A DNA stretch of 64,000 bases from Endozoicomonas sp. ISHI1. Lineage in GTDB: Bacteria; Pseudomonadota; Gammaproteobacteria; Pseudomonadales; Endozoicomonadaceae. A program made the translations under genes and the position numbers. Location of the stretch: NCBI RefSeq assembly GCF_024606225.1, contig NZ_JAGRPU010000032.1, positions 1 through 64,000 of the forward strand. Reading direction: 5' to 3'. Positions 23,966 to 34,482 of the stretch are shown piece after piece; the first letter of the stretch is position 1; each line of letters opens with the position of its first letter. A model generated the notes under the pieces. That model ran no database searches and had not been told where the DNA came from. It worked only from the letters and a program-made list of their open reading frames with translations.

Positions 23966-25759
23966 ATTATTAAAAACTCACTCTTTGCGGCACCGATGTT
24001 GTTCCTACTGACGTTGTCTGTCGTCTGTCATTCTAAACCCTTAGCAAGACATTTTTTTTCCGGGCTTGAACGGAAAACAGGTTTTCCAAACCTGCGTTTC
24101 TCTACACAGCGTGATCGTTGTGCATTGCCAGACAACCCGTCAGTTATCGTCAATACAAACGTCTATACAGGATCAAATTCACTAACTGATGACAAAGCGA
24201 GGGAATCTCGCGGTTACGGGGCTGAAACCATCTTTATCGAATCGATTTCATGGCAATGGCTTTACGCTACTGAGCCTCTGGTTAGTTGCGAACTTATCCT
24301 GACAACCAAGGAAGCCTCTCTTAGCTCTATTCCTTATTCGTGGTTACCACCTGTAAAGGGGCTTGTCGCTGTCAGGTGGCTTCCGGGTCGCTACTGGAAC
24401 TCCGCCCCCCCACTGGTGAACCCGATTGAGCAACAAGAGGCAACATTCATGCTGACAGAGGGGGATCAAGCATTTGCAGCAATCACAATGATGTTTGGCT
24501 CTGGAAATAACCAGCATGCCTACCAGCAACAAGGCCAGCCATCAGAATCATCCGGCCAGCGGGCCCCGTTAGTCAGAGGTTATTTCACTAACCTCTTGTA
24601 TTCTAGCTCTGATGACGGCGACGAAGACCCTCAACAACACCAACATACTCTGGGTTTAAACTGCTTCGTCCATCCCTGTCATGGCGTTTGTGAATTCCTA
24701 CTGTCATCCGACACCAGAGGGTCAGCAGAATGGCCACTGAATTCCAGACAAAGCTCACACCCACACATGGCGAATGAATGCTGCTCGAGTTGTATAAGAC
24801 CATTTGATTCTGAAAATACTGCACTCTCAATAAATGCAGGGACTGACTATACAACTGCTGCCGAGCCGCTCAGGCACGATGCGCCAATGTCCGGAAATAC
24901 GCCTTCCAGCGCTATGGAATCTGCGAGCATTGATCAGTCACCTGCTCTAAAGGATCTTTTCGAAGAAGTCGGGACTTCCACCTCGCTTACCTGGACAGAC
25001 ACATTGCAAGTCCTGTCGGATCATAAAATAAAATGCAGCAACGAACGCAAAATCTGTACCATGCCTGTGCTCGAGAAAGGTTGCCAGCCGCGGCTATGCT
25101 GGAAGCTCTGCAAGAATGATCATGCCCTGGCAACTCACAAAAGCAGATACCACTCTGGACAGAAAACCTGTCACGTGACCGTGATCGGGGAGGATGGCCA
25201 GCCGCGTCTCTGCAGAAAGGTTTGCAAGAATACTCTGGCCCTGTCAACTCACAGAAGAAGAGACCATAGCAAGCAAGAAACCTGTGACGTGATCCTGACC
25301 GGTATCGATGGTACGTCTCAGCCATGCGGGAAGGCCTGCAAAAGTGCTCAAGCTCTGTCGACGCACAAAAGAAGAGACCACAGCGGAGAACAAACCTGTG
25401 ACGTGACTATGATCGCGAAGGATGGCCAGCTTCGGACGTGCGGGAAGGTCTACAAGAGTGCTGAGGCTTTGACGCTTCACAAAAGCCGATACCACAGCGG
25501 GCAACAGATCTGCTACAAGACCGTGATCGCAGAGGAAGGCCAGCCGCAGCCATGCGGAAGAGTGTGCAAGAATGCTTGTGCTTTGCAGGATCACAAAAGA
25601 AAAGAACACACCGGGCAACAAATCTGCGACTTAACAGTGGTCGGGGAGGATGGCCAGCTGCGGCCGTGCGGGAAGACCTGCAAGAATGCTCATGCCCTTT
25701 CGGAGCACAAAAGAAGACACCGAAAACGCAAGCCTGTTGATGTAAAGCAAAACGAATGA
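23966..25759 (+). CDS. Copy 13: exported zinc-finger array protein, 6 fingers
   Basis: The product is 597 residues from ATT 23966 (587 from ATG 23996). Signal peptide (M)IKNSLFAAPMLFLLTLSVVC. The first Cys core is NCFVHPCHGVC; the second is altered (SHPHMANECCSSC). The linker is the module ending LFEEVGTSTSLTWTDTLQVL, shared with copies 14-16. Six fingers start near residue 358. The tail is RKRKPVDVKQNE, identical in its RKRKPVDVKQ part to the deletion scar at 21666-21745. Confidence 0.78.
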   Translation: MIKNSLFAAPMLFLLTLSVVCHSKPLARHFFSGLERKTGFPNLRFSTQRDRCALPDNPSVIVNTNVYTGSNSLTDDKARESRGYGAETIFIESISWQWLYATEPLVSCELILTTKEASLSSIPYSWLPPVKGLVAVRWLPGRYWNSAPPLVNPIEQQEATFMLTEGDQAFAAITMMFGSGNNQHAYQQQGQPSESSGQRAPLVRGYFTNLLYSSSDDGDEDPQQHQHTLGLNCFVHPCHGVCEFLLSSDTRGSAEWPLNSRQSSHPHMANECCSSCIRPFDSENTALSINAGTDYTTAAEPLRHDAPMSGNTPSSAMESASIDQSPALKDLFEEVGTSTSLTWTDTLQVLSDHKIKCSNERKICTMPVLEKGCQPRLCWKLCKNDHALATHKSRYHSGQKTCHVTVIGEDGQPRLCRKVCKNTLALSTHRRRDHSKQETCDVILTGIDGTSQPCGKACKSAQALSTHKRRDHSGEQTCDVTMIAKDGQLRTCGKVYKSAEALTLHKSRYHSGQQICYKTVIAEEGQPQPCGRVCKNACALQDHKRKEHTGQQICDLTVVGEDGQLRPCGKTCKNAHALSEHKRRHRKRKPVDVKQNE

Positions 25760-25829
25760 GGTTGACCCGGTGCAGACTCTGCCTTTTAACAAAAGGCCTT
25801 TGAGAAAAGAGTAGATTTCATTTCTTGAC

Positions 25830-25865
25830 CTATCCTTCCTCTCTGTACACCAGAGGAAAGGATAG
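25830..25865 (+). promoter_or_regulatory. SD-masking leader hairpin, copy 14
   Basis: Perfect 8-bp stem with the loop one base shorter. That shift brings an upstream TTG (25825) into frame. The post-hairpin codon is ATT (25867). Confidence 0.75.
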
Positions 25866-25866
25866 A

Positions 25867-28257
25867 ATTATTAAAATCACATTCTTTGCGCCACTACTGT
25901 TGCTTATACTGGCATTGTCTGTCGTCTGTCAGTCTGAAACGTTGACAAGACACTTTGTTGTCGAGCCTGAACAAAAAACAGGTTCTCTAAACCAGTGCTT
26001 TTCTATAAAGTGTGACAGGCGGATATTGCCAGAAAACCCATCAGTTATTGCCAATACAAACGTCTATACAGGATCAAATTCAGCACCTGATAACGAACTG
26101 AAAATATCTGGCGGTTACCGGGCAAAAACCATCCTCAGTAAATTGATTTCATGGCAATGGCTTTACACTACTGAGCTTCTGGTTGGTTACGAACTTATCC
26201 TTAAAGCCAAAGACGCCTCTCTGAGCACCACCCCTTATTCATCGCTACCTGTAGAAGGCCTTGTCGCTGTCGGCTGGCTTTTAAGTGGCTATTGGAACCT
26301 CGATTCGTCGCAGTTTAACCCGGTTGAACAACAAGCGACAACATCTATGCTAACACAGGGAGATCATACATTTGTCACCATCACAATGATGTATGGCTCT
26401 GGGAATCACCAACATCCCTATCAACAACAAGACCAGCCATCAGAATCATCCGACCGGCAGGCCCAGGTAGCCACAAGCTATTTCAATAGCCTCTTGTATT
26501 CCCTCTTTGATGACGATAACAGAGCCCCTCAACAACACCAACATACTTTGGGCTTAAACTGTTTCATCCATCCCTGTCATGGCGTTTGTCAATTCCGACC
26601 ATCACCCGACACCAGAGAACCAGCAGAATGGCTTCTGAATTTCGGACAAAGCTTATATCCGCATTTGGCTAATGAACACTGCTTTAGTCGCATAATACAA
26701 TTTGATTCTGAAAACACTGCACACTCAACAAGTGCAGGGGCAAACTATGCAACTGACCCTGAGCCACTCAGGTATGTTTCGCCAATGTCTGGAAATGAGC
26801 CTTCCGGCGCTGAAGAATCTGCGGGCATGAATGGGTCATCCGTTCTTAAGAATCTTTTCGAAGAAGTCGGTACTTCCACTTCGCTTATCAGGACAGGCAC
26901 ATTACAAGCCTTGTCGGATCACAAAAAAAAATACGACCACGAACAAAAAATCTGTATCGTGACCCTATTCGAGGAGGATGGCCAGCAGCGAATATGTGGG
27001 AAGCTCTGCAAGAATGCCAATGCGCTATCGTCTCACAAAAGTTCATACCACAGGGGGCAAAGGATCTGTGACGTGGTAGTGATCGGGGAGGATGGCCAGC
27101 AGCAGCCTTGCAGGAGAGTTTGCAAGAATAGTCAAGCCCTGAGAGATCATAAAAGAACAGAGCACTCTGAGGAACAAACCTGTGACAGGACAGTGATCAT
27201 GGAGGAAGGCCGACAACGCACATGTGGGATGACCTTCAAGAATCCTAAAATCTTGTCGTACCACAAAAGAAGAGACCACTCCGGGCCACAGTCCTGTCAC
27301 ATGACCTTGGTCGGTGAGGATGGCCAGAAGCGGCCATGCGGGACAATCTGCAAGAGTGCACAAACCTTGATTGAGCACAAAAGACTAAAACACACTGGTT
27401 CAAAAACCTGTGACATAACCGTTATCAGAGAGAATGGTCTGCAGCAGCCATGTGGAACGGTCTGCATTAGTTCTCACGCCCTGTCGATTCACAAAACAAG
27501 ATACCACTCCGGACCGAAGACCTGTTACACGACCGTGATCAATCAGGATGGCCAGCAGCCATGCATGATAGTCTGCAGGAATAATCAAGCCCTGAGAGAT
27601 CACAAAAGAAAAGCGCACACTGGGCAACAAATCTGTGACAGGACGGTGATCATGGAGGATGGTCAGCAACGGCCATGCGAAACGGTCTGCAAGAATGCTA
27701 AAGCCCTATCGACTCACAAAACCAGATACCATAACGGGCCACAGACCTGTGTTATGGCCGTGGTCGGTCAGGATGGCCAGCAGCAGCCATGCGGGATAGT
27801 CTGCAAGAATGGCCAGGCCCTGAGGGATCACAAAAGACAAAAGCACATCGTGCAACAAACCTGTAACCTGTTCAGGGTCGGGGAGGATGGTCAGCAGAGG
27901 CCATGCAAGAAGGTCTGCAACGGTGTTCAAGCCCTGTCGGATCACAAAAGAAGACAACACACCGGGCAACAAACCTGTAACCTAACCATGGTCGGGAAGG
28001 ATGGCCAGCTGTGGACATGTGGAACGGTCTGTAAGAGTGCTAAAAGCCTGTCCGATCACAGAAGAAAAAAACACTCCGGGCAGCGAACATGTGACGAGAC
28101 CATGGTCGGGGAGGATCGCCAGCAGAGACTATGCGGAAAGGTCTGCAAGAACACTAAAACACTTTATGAACATAAAAAAAAACACCGAAAACGCAAGCCT
28201 GTCAATGCAGATCAGGACGATGAACTCAGCCCTCCGGAATTTAAAGTAAATAAATAA
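25867..28257 (+). CDS. Copy 14: exported zinc-finger array protein, 11 fingers
   Basis: The product is 796 residues from ATT 25867. A loop deletion opens the frame to TTG 25825 (810 residues, MTYPSSLYTRGKDRIIK at the start), but that would begin inside the hairpin. The first Cys core is NCFIHPCHGVC; the second is degraded (LYPHLANEHCFSR). The linker is the GTSTSL module. Eleven fingers start near residue 357, with one shortened knuckle (TCYTTVINQDGQQPC). The tail is extended: RKRKPVNADQDDELSPPEFK, then VNK. Fingers containing QALRDHKR recur at units 2, 6 and 8, suggesting multi-finger duplications. Confidence 0.78.
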   Translation: MIKITFFAPLLLLILALSVVCQSETLTRHFVVEPEQKTGSLNQCFSIKCDRRILPENPSVIANTNVYTGSNSAPDNELKISGGYRAKTILSKLISWQWLYTTELLVGYELILKAKDASLSTTPYSSLPVEGLVAVGWLLSGYWNLDSSQFNPVEQQATTSMLTQGDHTFVTITMMYGSGNHQHPYQQQDQPSESSDRQAQVATSYFNSLLYSLFDDDNRAPQQHQHTLGLNCFIHPCHGVCQFRPSPDTREPAEWLLNFGQSLYPHLANEHCFSRIIQFDSENTAHSTSAGANYATDPEPLRYVSPMSGNEPSGAEESAGMNGSSVLKNLFEEVGTSTSLIRTGTLQALSDHKKKYDHEQKICIVTLFEEDGQQRICGKLCKNANALSSHKSSYHRGQRICDVVVIGEDGQQQPCRRVCKNSQALRDHKRTEHSEEQTCDRTVIMEEGRQRTCGMTFKNPKILSYHKRRDHSGPQSCHMTLVGEDGQKRPCGTICKSAQTLIEHKRLKHTGSKTCDITVIRENGLQQPCGTVCISSHALSIHKTRYHSGPKTCYTTVINQDGQQPCMIVCRNNQALRDHKRKAHTGQQICDRTVIMEDGQQRPCETVCKNAKALSTHKTRYHNGPQTCVMAVVGQDGQQQPCGIVCKNGQALRDHKRQKHIVQQTCNLFRVGEDGQQRPCKKVCNGVQALSDHKRRQHTGQQTCNLTMVGKDGQLWTCGTVCKSAKSLSDHRRKKHSGQRTCDETMVGEDRQQRLCGKVCKNTKTLYEHKKKHRKRKPVNADQDDELSPPEFKVNK

Positions 28258-28295
28258 CTAACGATCTGATCAGACACCATTAATTATGAATTGAT

Positions 28296-28331
28296 CTATC
28301 CTTTCTCTTTGTGAACCGAAGGCTGGGATAG
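28296..28331 (+). promoter_or_regulatory. SD-masking leader hairpin, copy 15
   Basis: CTATCCTT with CTGGGATAG: the outer six positions pair and the inner end is loosened. The next codon is ATT (28333). Confidence 0.65.
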
Positions 28332-28332
28332 A

Positions 28333-30180
28333 ATTATTAAACACCCACTCTATGCGGCACCGCTGTTGCTGCTACTGTCTGTCGTCTGTCAGGCTCAATC
28401 GGTGACAAGACATTTTGTTAATGAACCTGAACATAAAACAAGTTCTCCAGACCAGTGCTTTTCTATAAAGCGCGCCCGGCATAGATTGCCAGACCATCCA
28501 TCAGTCATTGCCAATAAAACCGGCCATAGAGCATCAGATTTACCGCCTGACGACAAGCCAAAGGAACCTGACGCTTATGGGGTAAAAACCGCCCTTGTTA
28601 ATTCGATTACGTGGCATTGGCTTTACGCCGACCATCTGCTGGTTAGCTTCGAACTGATCCTGATCATCAAAGATGCCTCACTATATTCCGCCACTTATTC
28701 ATGGCAACCTGTAGAAGTGGTTTTCGTTGTCGCTGCCGTCTGGCTTTTCAAAAGCTATCGAAACTCAGGTTCGCTTCTGCTTAGCCCGGTTGGACAACCT
28801 AACCCAATTGAACAACGAGACGCGAACCAGAATTACCCACTTGCCACCATCATTTTGATGTCGGACTCTGCACAAAACCAGCAACAATGCCAGCCATCGG
28901 AATCATCGGGCCAGTTCGCCACGAAAGCCACCGCCCGCCCTTCAGGCTCTCTCACTCGCTTCCATAATACTGGGTATAGCGGCGGTAGCGGAGGCCCTGA
29001 ACAAGACCAACATACTTTAGGTTTAAATTGTTTTTTCTATCCCTGTCATGGCGCTTGTCAATTTCGACCATCATTCGAGAGCGGTGAGCCAACTGAGTGG
29101 CCATTGAATTCCGAACAAAGCTCATGCCCTCATTTGGCTAATGGACGCTGCTTCAGCTGCTTAAGTCAATTGGACTCTGAACACACTGAACACCCAATGT
29201 ATACAGGTGCAGACTTTACAGCTTACCTCGCCGGGTCGTTCAATTATAATGCGCCTACGCCCGATAATGAGCCTCTCAGCACGAATGAATCTGCGGTCAC
29301 TACCAGGTCACCCACTTTTCAGAGTTTTTTCGAAGAAACCGGAATTTCTAGCAGGCCCACCCAGACAGACACACCACAGGACCCGACAGCACCTGAGAAT
29401 GCTGTATTTGGAACGATACATTGTCAACAATCCCTATCGGATCACAAAATAAAATACGACATCAGACTACTAGCCTGTAACATGACCGTAGTTGGGAAGG
29501 AGGGTCGGCGTCAGCCATATGGAATGGTCAGCAAGAATGCTCAACCCCTGTCGCTTATCGAAAGAAGAGAGCAAAACGAGCCAAAAACCTGTGACGTGGC
29601 CGTGGTCGATGGGGATGGCCAGCGGCGGCTATGCAGAACAATCTGCAGGAGTCTCAAAGCCCTGCCAGATCACAAAAGAAGACAGCATACTGCACGAAAA
29701 ACGTGTAACGTGATCGTGGCCGGGGAGGATGGTCAAAAGAGGCCATGCGGGAAGATCTGCAACAATACACAAGCCTTGTCGGATCACAAAAGAAGACATC
29801 ACACCGACCAACGGACCTGTGACGTAACCGTGGTCGGCAAGGATGGCCAGCCGCGGCCATGTGGAACGGTCAGCAAAAGTGCTAAAAGCCTGTTAGATCA
29901 TAAAAGAAGAAAACACTCCGGGCAGCGAACCTGTAACAAGATTGTGGTCGGAGAGGATAGCCAGCAGAGATTATGCGGGAAGGTCTGCAAGAACCCTCAA
30001 TCTCTTTCGGATCACAAAAGAATACACCATTCCGGGCAACAAACCTGTGACGTAACCATGGTCGGGGAGAATGGCCAGCAGCGACCATGCGGAAAGATCT
30101 GCAAGAACACTAAAACCCTGTATGAACATAAAAAAAGACACCGAAAACGCAAGCCTGTCGATGTTCAACAGTACGATTAA
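28333..30180 (+). CDS. Copy 15: exported zinc-finger array protein, 6 finger units
   Basis: The product is 615 residues from ATT 28333 (604 from TTG 28366). The second hydrophobic segment is longer than usual (PVEVVFVVAAVWLFKSYRN). The Cys core is NCFFYPCHGACQF with SCPHLANGRCFSC. The linker ends LQ-type (FQSFFEETGISSRPTQTDTP). Unit 1 of the array (from about residue 376) is dead: its second Cys is Tyr (RRQPYGMVSKN) and its His are lost (LSLIERREQ). Five normal fingers follow. The tail is RKRKPVDVQQYD. The last two fingers closely match the end of copy 14 (NTKTLYEHKK). Confidence 0.77.
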   Translation: MIKHPLYAAPLLLLLSVVCQAQSVTRHFVNEPEHKTSSPDQCFSIKRARHRLPDHPSVIANKTGHRASDLPPDDKPKEPDAYGVKTALVNSITWHWLYADHLLVSFELILIIKDASLYSATYSWQPVEVVFVVAAVWLFKSYRNSGSLLLSPVGQPNPIEQRDANQNYPLATIILMSDSAQNQQQCQPSESSGQFATKATARPSGSLTRFHNTGYSGGSGGPEQDQHTLGLNCFFYPCHGACQFRPSFESGEPTEWPLNSEQSSCPHLANGRCFSCLSQLDSEHTEHPMYTGADFTAYLAGSFNYNAPTPDNEPLSTNESAVTTRSPTFQSFFEETGISSRPTQTDTPQDPTAPENAVFGTIHCQQSLSDHKIKYDIRLLACNMTVVGKEGRRQPYGMVSKNAQPLSLIERREQNEPKTCDVAVVDGDGQRRLCRTICRSLKALPDHKRRQHTARKTCNVIVAGEDGQKRPCGKICNNTQALSDHKRRHHTDQRTCDVTVVGKDGQPRPCGTVSKSAKSLLDHKRRKHSGQRTCNKIVVGEDSQQRLCGKVCKNPQSLSDHKRIHHSGQQTCDVTMVGENGQQRPCGKICKNTKTLYEHKKRHRKRKPVDVQQYD

Positions 30181-30249
30181 CTCAGCCTTCCGGAAAGTTA
30201 AGTAAATAAGTAACGACTTGATCAGAGACCACTTCAATCATCAAGTGGT

Positions 30250-30286
30250 CTATTCTTCCTCTCTGTATAGCAGAACGCAGGGATAG
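30250..30286 (+). promoter_or_regulatory. SD-masking leader hairpin, copy 16
   Basis: CTATTCTT/AGGGATAG is fully paired through G-U wobbles on both arms. The next codon is ATT (30288). Confidence 0.72.
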
Positions 30287-30287
30287 A

Positions 30288-32273
30288 ATTATTAAACGTT
30301 CACTCTTTGTAGCACCATCATTACTTCTGCTAATGTTGTTGTCCGTGATCTGCCACGCCCAACCATTAACAGAACGTTATACTGTCGAGCTTGAACGGAA
30401 AACATCTGTTCCCAACCCACGCTTTTCTATAAAGTGTGACCGTCGTACATTGCCGGGAAGCACTTCCGATATTTCCGACACCAGCGACTATGCAGGATCA
30501 GACTCGCCATCTGACAAAAAACACAACAGATCTGGCGGTTACGGGGTCAAAACGCCCCTCATTGAGTCGGCTTCGTGGCAATTATTTTACGCTACTTTTG
30601 TGCTGGTGGGTTACGAACGGATGCTTACCACCAGAAATGCCCCTCTCAGTTCCACCCCTTATTCATGGCTACCTGCAGAAGTGGTTGTAGCTGTCGGTTG
30701 GCTTAAAACAAGCTATCCTCTCCTTGATTCACCACTGTTTAACACGGTTAAACAATCGATCGTACAACCAGAGACAAGTCAGGATCACTCGTTTACCACC
30801 ATCACTATGATGTTGGGTAGCGGACAAGACCAACAACAAGACCTGCCATTTGAATCATGGGAATCTCAAGCCACTGCCGACCATACAGGCTTTTTCACTC
30901 ATCTCACGTATTATGATCATGACCATGGCGACGGTGACGGAGGCCCTGAACAACATCAACATACTTTCGGTTTAAATTGTTATGTCCATCCTTGTTATGG
31001 CGTTTGTCAATTCCGACCATTATCTGACAGCGGAGGGTCAGCTGAATTGCCACTGAATTTTGAACAAAGCTCATCTCCTCATTTGTCTGACGGACTTTGC
31101 TTTAGCTGCATCAGTCATTCTGATTCTGAAAGTGCTGCGCACCCAATGAGTTCAGGGACAGACTATACAACTGACCCTACCGGGCCGGTCCATGATGATG
31201 TGCCAGAGCCCTGGACTTTGCCTTTCCGGACTGATGTATTTGAGGGCATTAATGGGTCAAACACTCTTCAGAGTCTTCTTGAAGAAATCGGAATTTCCAT
31301 TACGCATACTCAGACAGACACATTACAAACTCCAACAGCACCTGATAATTTCATAACCGGAACGACACATTGCCAGGGAACTCAGTCGGATCGCAGAATA
31401 AAATACGACAACAAACAACAAATCTGTGACATAACCGTGATCGGAGAGGATGGCCAGCCGCGGCCATGCGGGAAGGTCAGCAAGAATACTAATGCCCTGT
31501 CAAGTCATAAAAGCAAATACCACACTGGGCGAAAAACCTGTCACATGGCACTGATCGGGCAGGATGGTCGTCAGTGGCGATGTGGGAGGGTCTGCAAGAA
31601 TGCTCAAGCCCTGACGCTTCACAAAAGAAGAGAGCATTCTGGGCAACAAACCTGCAGGCTGACAGTGGTCGGGGAGGATGGCCAGCCGCGGCCATGCGGG
31701 ACGATCTGCAAGAATGCTGTGGCTATGGCGGCTCACAAAAACAAATGCCACACCGGGCAACAAATCTGCAACGTTATAACGGTCGGGAAGGATGGCCAGC
31801 CGCAGCAATGCGGGAAAGTCTGCAGCAATGCTAAAACCCTTTCGGGACACAAAAACAGGAAACATAGCGAGCAAAAAACTTGTGTCGCAACTTTAATCAC
31901 AAAAGATGGCCAACAACGGCCTTGCGGAAAGGTCTGCAGCAATGTCCAGGCTCTGTCGGTTCATAAAAGAAGATACCACACAGGGCCAAAAAGCTGTGAC
32001 GTGACCGTATTCGGGCAGGATGACCAGCCGCAGCCATGCGGGACATTCTGCAAGAACCTTCAAGCCTTGAAGGATCACAAAAGAAGACACCACAGCAAGC
32101 AACAAATCTGTAACATAACCGTGATCGGGAAGGATGGTCAGCAGCGACGATGCGGGAAGGTCTGCAACAACGCTATAGCCTTTACGGATCATAAAAGAAT
32201 ACATCGAAAACGCACGTCCGCAGATGAGCACCCGGAGTATGACTCCAATCTCAAGAAGTCAGAATATAAGTAA
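30288..32273 (+). CDS. Copy 16: exported zinc-finger array protein, 7 fingers
   Basis: The product is 661 residues from ATT 30288. The nearest ATG (30333) would leave only MLLSVICHA as leader. Signal peptide (M)IKRSLFVAPSLLLLMLLSVI. The first Cys core is NCYVHPCYGVC, with Tyr for the usual Phe; the second is SSPHLSDGLCFSC. Linker module LQSLLEEIGISITHTQTDTL. Seven fingers start near residue 374. The tail is extended and atypical (RKRTSADEHPEYDSNLKKSE, then YK), lacking the RKRKP core. Confidence 0.77.
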   Translation: MIKRSLFVAPSLLLLMLLSVICHAQPLTERYTVELERKTSVPNPRFSIKCDRRTLPGSTSDISDTSDYAGSDSPSDKKHNRSGGYGVKTPLIESASWQLFYATFVLVGYERMLTTRNAPLSSTPYSWLPAEVVVAVGWLKTSYPLLDSPLFNTVKQSIVQPETSQDHSFTTITMMLGSGQDQQQDLPFESWESQATADHTGFFTHLTYYDHDHGDGDGGPEQHQHTFGLNCYVHPCYGVCQFRPLSDSGGSAELPLNFEQSSSPHLSDGLCFSCISHSDSESAAHPMSSGTDYTTDPTGPVHDDVPEPWTLPFRTDVFEGINGSNTLQSLLEEIGISITHTQTDTLQTPTAPDNFITGTTHCQGTQSDRRIKYDNKQQICDITVIGEDGQPRPCGKVSKNTNALSSHKSKYHTGRKTCHMALIGQDGRQWRCGRVCKNAQALTLHKRREHSGQQTCRLTVVGEDGQPRPCGTICKNAVAMAAHKNKCHTGQQICNVITVGKDGQPQQCGKVCSNAKTLSGHKNRKHSEQKTCVATLITKDGQQRPCGKVCSNVQALSVHKRRYHTGPKSCDVTVFGQDDQPQPCGTFCKNLQALKDHKRRHHSKQQICNITVIGKDGQQRRCGKVCNNAIAFTDHKRIHRKRTSADEHPEYDSNLKKSEYK

Positions 32274-32414
32274 TGATCTGATTAGACATCACTCCGATCA
32301 TGAGCGTCAGCAGTTTGCCGCAAGGCAAACCACTTTGCAGATACTTTTTGCCCAGAGCAACTTTTGGTTTTTAACAAAAAGTTATTGGCAGAAAAATACA
32401 TTTATTTTCTTGTT

Positions 32415-32451
32415 CTATCCTTCCTCTCTGTATACAAGAATGCATGGATAG
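32415..32451 (+). promoter_or_regulatory. SD-masking leader hairpin, copy 17
   Basis: CTATCCTT/ATGGATAG. The A-to-T change in the SD arm breaks one pair and creates an in-frame ATG (32444) inside the stem; the usual position (32453) is ATT. Confidence 0.68.
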
Positions 32452-34351
32452 AATTATTGAACACTCTCTCTTTGCTGCAACACTATTGCTGATGTTGTTG
32501 TCTGTCGTCTGTCATGCCGAACCCTTGACAGAACGCTTTATTGTCGAGCTTGAAAAAAATGCAGTTTTTCATAACCAGAGCTTTTCTATGAAGAGTGACC
32601 AATGTACATTGCTGCGCGACCCATCAAACATTGCCAACACAGACGACTGTGCAGGACCGGACTCGCAGCCTGATGACAAGCCCCGGAAAGCTGGCGGCAA
32701 TCGGGCAAAATCGACCATTATTGAATCGATTTCGTGGGACTTGCTTTACACCACACATCTGCTCGCTGGTTGCGTAATGATCCTGACCACCAGAGACGCC
32801 CCTCTATGTCTCAACCCCTTTTTATGGATACCTCCAGGAGAGGTTACCACTATCGGTTGGCTTTTAAAAAGCCGTTGGAACCCCGATTCACCGTCGTTTA
32901 GTTCTGTTGAAAAACCAATTGAACAACAAGAGGTGAGCCAGAGTCACACGTTTGCGACCATTACTATGATGTATGGCTTTGGAGAAGACTCACAACAAAA
33001 CCAGCCATCAAAATCATCCGTTCAGGAAACCACAACAGTATCCCCCTACCCTGGAGAATCATTCAATCATCTTCGGTATTCTGACTCTGACGGAGGGGAC
33101 GCAGGCCCTCAACAACATTCTCATACTTTGGGTTTAAATTGTTTCGTCCACCCCTGTCATGGCGTTTGTGATTTACGAGAATCATCTGAGAGCAAAGAGC
33201 CAGCTGAATGGTCTATGAATTGCGGACAAAGTTCATGCTCTCATCTGGCCAACGGGCTCTGTTTCAGTTGCATGGGTCATTTTGTTCCTTTAAACAGTAC
33301 ACATTGCCAACAAATCCCGCCTCTAAAAATATGGGATGATATCCCTGCCATTATGAGTCAATACGATTCTGGTCAACTATTTCGGCAACAGCCGCACAGC
33401 ATTGATGTCAACCCAACCAATAGCATCAGCTCAGTAGAACGGGTTGCCTCAGATGGGGTCGTCTCAGACTCAGTGAGCGCAGAGGCAATCTCGAGAAGTG
33501 ACGCTACCGGGCAATCGACCTGTAATGTAATAGTGGTCTGGGAGGATGGCCAGCTGCGACCTTGCGGGAAGGTCAGCAGGAATGTTCAGGCACTGTCAGT
33601 TCACAAAAGTAAATATCACACCGGGCAAAAAGTCTGTGACGTGCTAGTCGACGGGGCAGATGGTCAGCAACAGCCGTGCAGAAAGATCTGCATAAATGCT
33701 GCTACCCTGTGGAATCACAAAAGAAGCGTCCACACTATTCAGCAAACCTGTGATGCGACCGTGGTCGGCCAGGATGGCCTGCTGCGGTCATGTGGAAAGT
33801 TGTACAGCAATATCAGAGCTCTTTGGAATCACAAAAGAAGCACCCACGGCGGGCAAAGAATTTGTAACGTAAAAGTGACTGGTGAAAATGGCCGGTTGCA
33901 ACTATGCAGGGCAGTCTGCAAGAGTTCTAAAGCCCTGTCGGTTCACAAAAGCAAAGTCCACAGCGGGCAACGAACCTGTGACGTGACAGTGATCGGTGAG
34001 CATGGCCAGCTGCAACCATGCGGAAAGGTTTGCAAGAGCGCTAAAGCCCTTTCGGATCATAAAAGCGGATACCATACAGGAAAAAAAACATGTGACGTGA
34101 CCGTAGTCGGGGACGATGGTCAGCAACGACCATGCGCAGCAGTCTGCAAGCATGCTCGAGCCCTGTCGACTCACAAAAGCGTCACTCACATCAGGCAAAG
34201 AACCTGTGACGAAACAATCGTCGGAGAGGATAGCCAGCAACGGCTATGCGGAAAGATCTGCAGGAGTGCTCAAGTCCTGTCGGAACACAAAAGAATGCAT
34301 CGGAAACGTATACCTGTGGGTGCAGACGAAGACGATGACCTCAGTCCTTGA
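32444..34351 (+). CDS. Copy 17: exported zinc-finger array protein, 7 fingers
   Basis: The product is 635 residues from ATG 32444 (MDRIIEHSLFAATLLLMLLS), a codon created within the hairpin arm three codons before the usual ATT. The Cys core is NCFVHPCHGVC with SCSHLANGLCFSC. The linker module SSVERVASDGVVSDSVSAEA belongs to the DGVAS type. Seven fingers start near residue 354, all with intact ligands. The tail is RKRIPVGADEDDDLSP, more acidic than most. Confidence 0.8.
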   Translation: MDRIIEHSLFAATLLLMLLSVVCHAEPLTERFIVELEKNAVFHNQSFSMKSDQCTLLRDPSNIANTDDCAGPDSQPDDKPRKAGGNRAKSTIIESISWDLLYTTHLLAGCVMILTTRDAPLCLNPFLWIPPGEVTTIGWLLKSRWNPDSPSFSSVEKPIEQQEVSQSHTFATITMMYGFGEDSQQNQPSKSSVQETTTVSPYPGESFNHLRYSDSDGGDAGPQQHSHTLGLNCFVHPCHGVCDLRESSESKEPAEWSMNCGQSSCSHLANGLCFSCMGHFVPLNSTHCQQIPPLKIWDDIPAIMSQYDSGQLFRQQPHSIDVNPTNSISSVERVASDGVVSDSVSAEAISRSDATGQSTCNVIVVWEDGQLRPCGKVSRNVQALSVHKSKYHTGQKVCDVLVDGADGQQQPCRKICINAATLWNHKRSVHTIQQTCDATVVGQDGLLRSCGKLYSNIRALWNHKRSTHGGQRICNVKVTGENGRLQLCRAVCKSSKALSVHKSKVHSGQRTCDVTVIGEHGQLQPCGKVCKSAKALSDHKSGYHTGKKTCDVTVVGDDGQQRPCAAVCKHARALSTHKSVTHIRQRTCDETIVGEDSQQRLCGKICRSAQVLSEHKRMHRKRIPVGADEDDDLSP

Positions 34352-34444
34352 TCTGATAACCGCCCTTTCATAAGATTTTGCCCGGTGAAGCCCTGGGCTT
34401 TTAACAGAAGGCCTTTGACAGAAAAACGCGCTTACTTTCATGAT

Positions 34445-34481
34445 CTATCCTTTCTCTCTGTAACCCAGAACGCAAGGATAG
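34445..34481 (+). promoter_or_regulatory. SD-masking leader hairpin, copy 18
   Basis: Perfect 8-bp stem. The next codon is ATT (34483). Confidence 0.75.
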
Positions 34482-34482
34482 A